From Plakobranchus ocellatus (lineage: Eukaryota > Mollusca > Gastropoda > Plakobranchidae), in assembly GCA_019648995.1 (NCBI GenBank), contig BLXT01000588.1:65165-85671 (forward strand): 20,507 bases of DNA, given 5' to 3'. Positions 1 through 9,387 of the stretch are shown here, one piece after another. The notes below the pieces were generated by a model. That model was not told where the DNA came from. It made no database searches and saw only the letters and a program-made list of their open reading frames with translations. The position numbers and the translations under genes are program-made. How positions within the stretch are numbered: the first letter of the stretch is position 1; the number at the start of each line of letters is the position of its first letter.

Positions 1-20
1 CCCCCCCCCCCCCCCCCCCC
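1..20. repeat. poly-C run at window start
   Basis: Twenty consecutive C residues begin the window, followed directly by AT-rich unique-looking sequence. It may continue to the left. It could be a real homopolymer or an assembly artefact. Confidence 0.8.
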
Positions 21-2993
21 AAAAATGAAATCAATACTTAGAGACAGACATATGTTTGGACACAAAATAAAGAGTACGTGGTAATGAAGAAGTATTTATG
101 GTCAGTACTAAATAACTATAAAAGGGTAGTGGGTGTTGGACAATAAGAACCAAGAAAAAAGAATACTTGAGTGGAAGCAGTAGAGATGTAGTTTATCACA
201 AGAATGATGGGGATGTTTTGGATTGGAAAAAAGGTCCAATGAATCAGTACAGAAAGAAATTAACCTTGAGCAATCATCAATTTAAACCATAAGAGATAGG
301 CAACTACAATTTTTGGCACACATTTGCGAAATGAAGGTTTAGAACACCCAGCAATCACTTGAAACAGTTGAAAGCAAACTCAGTAAAGGTAGAAAAAGAA
401 TAACTTTTATCGAATGTCTTAACTCATGATCAATAGGTAATGATAACAACTTTTTAGGGTTAACTGTGAACAGATTTGAGTGGAGGAACATGATCGCCAA
501 TGTCCATTTCAGATGGGAAACTAAAGAAGAAAATAGTACTACATGTACTAGTAGTACTACTATTACTATTTAGTAGACTTTATTTGGATCTCTTTTCAAT
601 AGCGCCATTAGGCTTGATTTAAAAAAAAAAATTATGTTCATTTGTCTTGGTTAGAATGTTACATTAGTTGGAAAGTTTCTCGGTTACATTAGAAAGTGAT
701 GCACCTGATATAGGAGGCAGGCAATTGGTATGGTTCATTACAATTGTTTTCACCAAGCTGAGCAAGACTGATATTTGGCGAGTCGTTTCTGTTGCGTTTG
801 CGCGTCTTACCTCAGCAAGTCTATTTCGTGCTGCCTTTCAGATGAATTTATCTCACTTGTTTTCAAATTGAAATCATAATCATCATCACCATTTCAATCT
901 AAAGATAACCAGATGGTATGGAATGGTGTGTTTGTTTTTGTGGATGTGTGGGTACAGGGAGAGAGCGCACCAAAGTGACAAGTAATTTCAAAACTAATTG
1001 TTACTTACTTTTATTCTTCTTTCAGTCATAAAACATTGCATACCATTTTGGATGTAATGGCGCAATATCTACACGCCTATTTTTATGATGAAATGATTAA
1101 CTAAAATGATAAATGCTGTATGGGAAAATATTATACGAGGGAGTTTTATTGCAAAGATACAATTCAAACTTACCTCTGATATCCAGGAGGATTTTCTATG
1201 GCAGTTAAAAGTTAACTCATCCTGCTTTGGTGTTGAAAGGAAATGAAATTTTATTTGTATTTTATTGTGACGGAGTACACAAATGTTACTTTTAGCAAGT
1301 GATGGGAAAATTTGTTGCAACAATCTGACAATACCTTTTATAATGCATTCTCACCAAACGGAAATTTTACTGAATATTGTGGCAGGAATTCTTTAAGTGA
1401 TAATATCCTCTTTTGTTTGAAACTATGTCAGGGTGAGAAACTGACAATGTGTAATAGTGGATTATTGACCTGAGCAAAAAGCTGTGCAGAATGGTAGGAA
1501 AATTATAACTTCGTTATTATTAGTGATAAAGCATTAACGATATCACCTATACAAAAATATGTGCTAAAGGGAGATAAAAAAATGAAAAAAAAAACTCATC
1601 TTGGCCTCGGATGTTGTTTGCTGGGTTCTAATCTCTAGCCTTTGAGACACACTATAGTGCTGACCTATATCAACTGGAAATAAATAAAGAATCTGAATTT
1701 GTTGGAAATCTACATGATTAAACATTGCTCAAACTTTATGGATTCTGCAATAGTTTTTTTTTGCACTTTTCAATGTGGAATAATCATAATATATTTCCCC
1801 CACAGAGAATCAGGTAAACTGGGCAACATCACAAAATAAAATGAGCAATATTAATTACTATGTATGCCACAAATGCATATGTGTGTGCGCACATCCAAAT
1901 TTATATTAAGAGTTAGAATCATATATACTAAGGATAGATGTGCGTTTGTCTGTATAATATATAGGCCTATTTACATAATCCTCAGCCATTATTCCATCTT
2001 TAAAAGTCTGTTTTTTGCATAACTTTAACACATGTTGACCAATTTATCAATAAAATATTTCAAACAAACCACTGATTATAGCAAATATCTACCAGGCATG
2101 CACCTGTCTGTCTATATCTGTCTCTCTCTCTCTTTGTATATGTATACATGCAATTGCCAAAAGATGGACCCCAAAATTGTGTCACTATTGAAAAAAAGGT
2201 ATCTAAAAATACAAAATGAAAAGGCCACTTGGGTGTCACTGTCAGTGAGGACAATTCATTTTAAGTAGGATATTAGCCATAGATAAATATAAAAAAAAAA
2301 TATTTCTGCTTCTTTACTTTGTGGTGAATCAGCTTAAAATATTTTTATGGGGACCACTTTTCAGTGATTTTGTCATCATAGCTGGTTGTTTGAAAGTAAT
2401 TTGGTTAATTGCACAGCAAGGATGCATCCATTACTGATTTTAAAAATATAAAGCATTACTTCTTATGCCATTACACTCACGAACTCAAAATTTAAATCTT
2501 GAAGAGGTTAATCTTTTCAAATACAGCTGATGAAAATCTTTCAAACATAACAATGATGACAACCCATGTTTTGGCAAACCATCATATATGTATATACATA
2601 TCAATCACAAATCGTTATGAGAGGTTTTTTAAAGTCAAAATACAAAAGAAGAAGACAACAGGTGAGCTTGCATCAGCAAATAAGAGTGATTATTGGTGTG
2701 CTTTTATCATCAGGAAAAAAATGGTTTTATCACAGAAGTGTAAAATGCACAGATTGGTGACATTTGATGTTTAGACTTTTGTTAAGAAAAGCAATGTATT
2801 AATCAATTATCTAACAGATTAAATATATTTATTAGGAAGTGAAACATTCTATAAATACGATCCTTTGGGTTCAAGCACAATTTCATGACTGTTATATTGT
2901 TCCACCCCCAATCCCGAAAAAAAATTTCATAAAGAAACACAGAAATACATTCATGATTTAAAAAAAGTAGCACTCAAATATAATCACCTAGAT
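21..2993. other. AT-rich non-coding region, no gene recognised
   Basis: Only short open frames are present and none resembles a known protein. It holds a 14-bp palindrome TAGTAGTACTACTA (549-562), a GC-richer patch at about 680-850 with a fortuitous 67-codon frame, a short CT run (about 2118-2136) and an ATAGGCCTAT palindrome (1961-1970). I see no splice-bounded coding exon on either strand. Confidence 0.6.
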
Positions 2994-3328
2994 CAGGCCT
3001 GGGAATTGCTTATGTGAAAAAACACTGAAACCAGGCCAGGGTCCAGGGGCCACCTAGGCCCCGGTGGGGTGCAGGGGCAATGCCCCATTGGAGGGCTCAG
3101 CAGCCGAAAATGATTCTTCACAAATTTAAAGCATTTTGCTGGCCTCTCCTGGCAGCCAGCAGCAGAATTTACTGTTGTATAAAATGTTTAAAAAGCGATT
3201 TTTCATTGAAAAAAAATATTCTCTCCACTTATGACATTTTTTTCTTTGGACCGTTTAAAATTTCTGTGCAGAATTTTTTTTTTTATTCTCACAGGAATCT
3301 GCCTTTCTGCAGACAATTCCCATACCTG
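2994..3328. mobile_element. putative non-autonomous DNA transposon (hAT-like MITE)
   Basis: Begins CAGGCCTGGGAATTG (2994-3008) and ends with CAATTCCCATACCTG (3314-3328), the inverse complement at 13 of 15 positions. The interior starts with a GC-rich block of about 70 bp holding two short hairpins and continues AT-rich. Flanks are ctagat on the left and ctaaat on the right, a 5/6 match that may be a decayed target duplication. CAGG...CCTG ends recall hAT elements. No transposase is encoded. Family assignment is inference. Confidence 0.6.
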
Positions 3329-4049
3329 CTAAATATTACGAGCAAAGGATCTTCACATTTGAAGTTTTCAAAATCAAGATACATACAGCCAATTGTTAAT
3401 TTCTGTTACTGCTGATAAGTCACTGTATATGAGGATTGAAAGCAACATTTTTTACTGGTCAGAATAATTTAAAAAATAGATTCTAACAGAGTAAGCAACT
3501 GATTTACTCCCCAAAACCACTTGGAGATACATTCTGCCTGCGCATCTAAACGTTGAGAATATAAATAAAAAGAAAACATGGGACCGATTAAGTGGGAGCT
3601 CACAGTTTCAAGTGGCAGGTTAAAATAACCAAGGTTCATTTATTCCAACTACGTTTGTGACATTTTTAGTTATAAATATGAACATTCTTAGTTGAATGGT
3701 CTACACCTGCAGAAGCACAAGGAAGCATGCCTAGGAACAATTACAAAAAAAAAAATTTAAAAGTATTGTGAATTATGCAATATCAAGTGCAATGCTTGTT
3801 GAGAGCTGCAATTTACAGCCACTGCACAACTCTTGCCAGTCTTGATTGTTTCAATGCTAGATAGAATCACCTTACAACTCAAGAGATGCAACACCAACTT
3901 AAATCTCCAGGTGACACATACCCTAGTTATCATTGCATTGGCCAATCTCGACAATGACTAGTCCTAGTGTTAAATAACAGACAAGCAAGCACGGGCATGG
4001 CAAAAAGGACAGTTTTTGGGGGAGAGTGGTTAAAGTCTTTTTTGACTGG

Positions 4050-4362
4050 CCATATGATGGTAGTGCTGGGTTGCTAGGCCTAGTACTACTACACCGGTGT
4101 TGAATAATGGATCTTGATTCATTACAATTTTATAATCTCTTGACTCAGGTCTATGAAAATGACATTCAAGCTTGTTTTATGTCACCATAGTCTCTCAGTT
4201 GTACAGGAGACCAAAATGGTTTGTGCACATGGTCCTCAGCAACAGTTAAGTTGACAAAGACTTAAGAGTTTTGTGTTTACAACAGAACAACTACAAAGAG
4301 ATATATTCCTGGAAAATAAGATTGACTAATGAGAAGACTAACGCAAATGAAGCCGTGAACTA
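4050..4362 (+). repeat. interspersed repeat, copy 1
   Basis: Collinear with 8300-8660. Shared anchors in order are CCATAT(G/A)ATGGT(A/G)GT, ATGGATCTTGAT (identical), GACA(T/C)TCAA..TTGTTT, AGTCTCT, TCAGC, a GTTAAG..GACTTAA type segment and TTCCTGGAA. Insertions and deletions separate the anchors, so the copies are old. It lies downstream of the UBE2O gene. The left and right ends of this copy are uncertain. Confidence 0.6.
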
Positions 4363-5438
4363 AGGGGTGAAAAAATTTCTCTTTCTCTCTACATTATATT
4401 TCCTTTCTTTCTTTAAATAATATTGCATTCTGATTTTATTTTTCCTAGATGTGGTATGACATAGGAATCGTGGACATAATAATTCAGAACCTTTTCTATT
4501 ACCCCTAATTCTTAGCGAAACCTTCACTATGAATTTGGTTAAAATAAATAATGATTTATCTTATTATCAGCATCCAAAAATAAATAAATCAAATTGATGC
4601 CATTAAAAATAAGTTTGTCTGAAAGTTGTTACCCATGACACAAGAGTTGACTCTAGGAAAAGAAGAAAAAACCCAGTACATTAAACATAGAGATAACATA
4701 TTGCCAGAGCCATCAGAGATAAAAATGATTTGTGCTGAAAATTAATGCCCTGCATGCTATTGTTGGGTTTTATCATTATTATGATCAAGACTCTCACAAA
4801 GTAAATGGATAACAAGAAAAGGAGATAAACATTCAAGTCACATCTGCCGAATTTTATCAGCTCCCTTAACCCTGCTTTGTGAAAATTATTGAATGCAACT
4901 GAATCACCCAATATCCATTAAACATTAAATAAAAAAGATAAAAGTAAAAAATGAGAATTGTTCATCAAACAGCATCCTTAAATCTAGCATTATCTCATAT
5001 CTGAGGATTAGGCCCTAGTAAGTATTTGTGTGTATAAGCCCACTCATTCCTTAACCTGGCCCAGTAGGCAAGTTCAAGAAAAAAAGAACAGCAACTGTTT
5101 CAAAGGCATTGCATAACAAAAAAAAAAATTATTTGTATTCGATTTTATAGTTCTCTTCCAATTAAGAAATTGATCACAAAATGTACTAAAAAAAAGAAGG
5201 AAAACTGCCTATTGTTAACACCCAGAAACATATTCAACAAAACACTGTTAAGAAAACCTTATGCATTTAAATCAAAATATTCTTACTGAACAAAAAATTT
5301 TTCAACAGTCTCTAAAATTTTGGTTTAAAATGTTCCACTGGAGCTCAAAATAAAAAGAATTTATGCCTCTGTAATCAATCACTGAATAACATTCATGGTG
5401 CATAGAAAATAAAATAATTATATACTCATATATGCAGT

Positions 5439-5482
5439 TAGCCACCAAGTCAGAGGTCCGAGGTTCGAATCCCAGTCTGGCC
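5439..5482 (+). repeat. tRNA-derived SINE fragment with perfect B box
   Basis: Contains GGTTCGAATCC (5462-5472), an exact RNA polymerase III B box, followed by CAGTCTGGCC like a tRNA 3' end. The 5' half with the A box and the anticodon arm is absent, and the T-stem is imperfect. It is therefore a truncated tRNA-like repeat rather than a tRNA gene. The frame LGFEPRTSDL read on the minus strand is a known kind of spurious translation of such repeats. Confidence 0.65.
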
Positions 5483-6849
5483 AAGTTAAAAAGATCATGG
5501 AGACATTGAGATATCTAGCTCCAACAGAAAAAAAAAAACCAAGAGTCAGAGCATTGAGATACTTAGGCAATATAACATAGGGAATGCAATTTCTGCAGAA
5601 GTGACCTTTCTTTTCGGTTCTTAGTTATCACAAAAAAGAACTGCTCTGCTTGTAAAATCTTCTAATAAAAGTTTTTTTCAGTTTTTCTAGATCTAGATAA
5701 GATTTATAGTGAAACCGATAGGATTAAGGCCGGCAACACCTTTCACAGGATCATAACCCCTCTGTTTGTTTCCTCCTGATCGCACACCAAATTCATTCAA
5801 ATTAAAAATAATGCTTATGGACATATATTTACCCATTTGCATATGACTAGTGCTAGTGGCAGGAGACTTTTTTTTTTTTTAATCTGGAACTTTTTCTGTG
5901 CAGGATTAAATGTTTGAGAACTTTGAGCATTTCTTCCCCAATTGTGTGATGTAGAACAGATAACAAAATCATTCTTTTCAATCAAATGGCAAAATGGATA
6001 TAATGATTAGATATATAAGCAGTACTCTGATAGTTTAATACCTGGAGAATTGGAATATTTATGACAGTTTTAGAGAAGGACAATATTTAAAAAAAAAAAA
6101 AAAAAATTAGCATCTGAAAATGATGAGCTAGACAGAATGCACTGAAAGTGTTCCCCTTTCAACCTAACATAAAAACACACTAAACCATTGCATAATTAAT
6201 ATTAATTATTCAACTTTTGCTACCAAATATTTCATCTCCCCCCCTAAAGTTTTTGCTATCATTTCTCTTTTTAATAATATAAATACCATACTGAACATCA
6301 ATAGAGCAAATTACCAAAGAGTAAATCTGAATTAAGTCATAATTTAGTTTTGTGTTGGAGCAGTTGAAATATTGGAAATAAACAAGAGATCCTGAATTTG
6401 GGAGGCTTAAGTATCACAAAGTGTCTTGCCTTGTCATGAAAGCTAAAATCTTTCCTATTCTAGGAGTTGCCAAAAATAGCTGGAGTTCCAAAATGGTCAT
6501 TACAAAAGGTCCTGTATTTAGCAATACACATTTTGATTTCAAAATGATATTTTCAACTTTGCTTCAAAACAAAGCCTATAAGTGTCCTAAAGAGCTAATG
6601 GCCACAACATAACATTTCAATAGGAAAAGAGACTAGTCACTTATAGTAATACTGTTGACAGTACAGAAAATAACATGCAAGAAAGATTTCAATTTTTTGT
6701 CTGTGTGTGCATGATTAAGTATTTTGGACAATTTTTTTAATGCATTCAGTAAATAAACTGCTGTGCATATATAGAAATCTCAAGATAATTGTGAATAATG
6801 TGTAATGCAGCCATGGACGACAAGTTAGTAAAATTACGCTTATAATGAC

Positions 6850-7122
6850 TTTATTTTCTAAGATTTCTGAGAAAGGACATATTATTAGGTGACACTCAAT
6901 TTAAACAATTTTTTATTGAAATGAAAGGTCACCATCCAGCCCTTTGAACAATGTCACACCTAAAATGCTTATATTTATAAAAGACAATAGATATCATGTT
7001 ATTCATACTGCAGTTAGGAGACTCTCGCAAATTTAAGCCAATGAAAGTAAGAAATATTTAGATTTAGAGAAAGAAAATCAGCAACAAAACATACAAAAAA
7101 AGCAAAAAACAATATTTGCAAT
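6850..7122 (-). promoter_or_regulatory. probable UBE2O 3' UTR with two AATAAA polyadenylation signals
   Basis: Downstream of the stop codon the minus strand is AT-rich with no continuing frame. AATAAA hexamers lie at 6912-6917 (about 210 bp after the stop) and 6850-6855, so the transcript probably ends within this interval. Other AATAAA copies occur further left, so a longer 3' UTR is possible. The exact cleavage site cannot be seen. Confidence 0.45.
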
Positions 7123-7930
7123 CTATGATAGAGTTGAGCTCTCTTGTGAAGAATCCTGATCAGATACCGGGATTTCTTTCTCATTGGCATTATCTGATTT
7201 GAGTAAAGCACTTGTCACAGCAAAGTCTATCATATGCTCAAGTGCTTGCTCGTATGATTGTAGATGCTTTTGGAGGGTGAGACAGAAGCCACGGGACATG
7301 GGAAACAAAGGAAAATCGGGCTCTTTTGCAGAGTGTGCGGAAGAAGATTCGGGGCTGGAGAGGTCAAAATTTCCCTTTTGAGCAGGCGGCAACACTGATG
7401 TTGGACTTAATACTGTGTCTACACATGTTCCAATTTTCTGATCATTAATAATACCTGAACATGGTAAAAGCCCATGGTTCGGAGAAGTTTGCACATTGAC
7501 TGATTGCCAAGGCTTTGGATCAACATTGTTTTCAATCATTACCTGAGGGTCCTGCTCAGCTTGAGTAAAACCGGCATCAACAGAGGAGCTATAAGATTTG
7601 GGATGGCTATATTTTCCCTCAAAATTACATATATCAGTCAATACTCCTTCTGCATTTCCTGTTTCCTCATTGTGAGAGGTTCTGTCTTTGTGCATTAAGT
7701 CCAATTCACAACCATGAGCTTTTCTTTTAAAATCAGACAGTGGCAGCTTTTGCTCTTGCTCCTTTAAAACTCCATGATTTGGGGTATGTTTAGTATGCGA
7801 TTCAGGCAGACAATTGCTTGGGTTGACAACTGGTCTTTTGCAGGAATCAGAAGATGTAAAATGGTTGCCTTGAGCACTGATCCTTTGCTGCTCATTAAAA
7901 TTCATCCACTGTCTTAATCTTCTGATCATT
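7123..7930 (-). CDS. UBE2O: UBE2O exon j: last coding exon, disordered tail and FPLFPxSRGF motif
   Basis: Completes Arg (AG|A) and encodes 268 residues to TAG at 7123-7125. The acceptor is ATCAATTTTAG (ends 7931). It starts [15 protein letters not shown], equivalent to the vertebrate LVNRIESWL helix that closes the UBC region. About 180 residues of Ser/Pro/Asn/Gln-rich disorder follow, with two PNHG(V/L)L repeats and a basic FKRKAH patch. Next comes [11 protein letters not shown] plus the helix [18 protein letters not shown], matching the conserved C-terminal end of UBE2O (FPLFPLSKGF). About 35 extra Ser/Glu-rich residues follow. An open frame continues upstream to 7989, but that part is intron. 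Confidence 0.93.
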
Positions 7931-9350
7931 CTAAAATTGATTAAAAATATAAAAAAAACATACACTAAATAAAAAATATCAATATTCATGGGTATTTATC
8001 GGTCCAAGTTATTTTTATGAAACATTTTATTTGTTTTTGATAATGTTCTTTGAGTTTTTACTGTTAGTATCGTTTATTTTAAGTTATGGACTGCTTTGAA
8101 GGTCATGCAAAATCTAATTTATCAAATTTTTTTAGAATGAATAAATTGTCTTAAATACAGTTGACTGCTGTTAAGTCTCTCTCCTGTCTGTGGGGAGAGA
8201 CAGGAGTGTTTTGAAAAAAACATCAAGTTAGCTGTCCATCTACTCATCCTTTAGACGAAATTTAAACATGGAATTTAATGTTGATAGAATGCTAGAGCAC
8301 CATATAATGGTGGTTTAAAAGGATTGGAGCGAGCTAGCCTCAGTGAAAACTTGTTGAGAGATGGATCTTGATCATGTCAACAGGTTAATGAGTGACACTC
8401 AAATTTGTTTCTCTAAGTCTCTTGCAGCAATAAAGATGCTGGTCGACCAATATGTTGTCTTCAGCTATAAATAAAGTTAAGATGACTTAAACGAAAGAAA
8501 AGCAGGGAATGTAGTGAGAGAATCTACTCTGCCATCGCAACGGTTAAGTTGACATCCATTTATCAGTTTTTTCTTTATGATAATTGAATAACAAAGTGGT
8601 ATGTTCCTGGAAGGTAGGATCCACTCAAATGCATTGACTTAAGTAAAATCGACTGCAGTATTAAAACCAAAGCTATATTGATACGGAAATTATAGTGCCC
8701 TAGTCTCATTTAACTGGAAAGATGCTTTACCTTGGCCCATGGCTTTTAAGGTATTGATAAATCTCATGTTTGAACAGCTCAGGTAAATGTTGACATATTC
8801 GTGTCAGACACTGGACAGTTTTAAGTATAGCCATCTCATTGTACATGCGGCTGTTCTCATGGCCAACCTGAGTTCCTCGCTGTCTCTCATAATATGCCTC
8901 ATTGTAATAAGGTTCTGGAACTAAAATCAGGCCTGCACGAAAAAAAAAAAGTATTATTTAATGTAGCACTATCAGTTTTGGTAGATATGGGAAAGTTTGC
9001 CAGGGCAGTTAAGTTGCTATAGAGTTTCGAATGTATATGAAACAAAAATAAAAATATATAGGAGGGATCAATAATGATCCAAGGTTATTGTCATCTAAAA
9101 CTAGAGAATGCAGACCAAATCAAAATATATCCCACTCCAAGTCCAAATATTTTTTATTCATTCTGATTTTTCAATGTTTATTTGCATTAGCCAAAATATA
9201 TTCCCCAATAATTGTTCAAAAGAAAATTAACCAAAGAAATACAGAGGTTTAAGAGACAACTTGACTTGAATGTAAATTAATCACACATTCACAACATTAC
9301 TTAGTATTCTGTATTTCACTTAGTATTCCATATTCTGTTGAGAATATTAA

Positions 9351-9387
<37 letters not shown>

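Larger units (their letters stand above)
3329..6849. other. AT-rich intergenic region downstream of UBE2O, no gene recognised
   Basis: Holds one copy of the two-copy repeat (about 4050-4362), a tRNA-like SINE fragment (5439-5482), poly-A and poly-T runs (for example 5869-5880 and 6090-6106) and CTAGGCCTAG and ACACCGGTGT palindromes near 4075-4100. The open frames present are short, AT-biased and without recognisable similarity. No exons were found on either strand. Confidence 0.6.

Noticed and set aside
668..871. 67-codon plus-strand frame, and on the minus strand a donor-like CTGAG|GTAAGA with an open stretch upstream
   Set aside because: No similarity recognised; on the minus strand the open frame is closed by a stop just downstream of the only good acceptor, so no valid exon can be built.
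3080..3415. 111-codon plus-strand frame
   Set aside because: It lies almost entirely within the TIR-bounded element, is phenylalanine-rich from T runs, and resembles no protein.
5439..5482. A real tRNA gene
   Set aside because: The B box is perfect, but the acceptor 5' strand, D arm and anticodon arm are missing and the T stem has mismatches.
5302..5484. Minus-strand frame beginning MARLGFEPRTSDL
   Set aside because: This peptide comes from translating the tRNA-like SINE fragment backwards; it is a well-known false protein.
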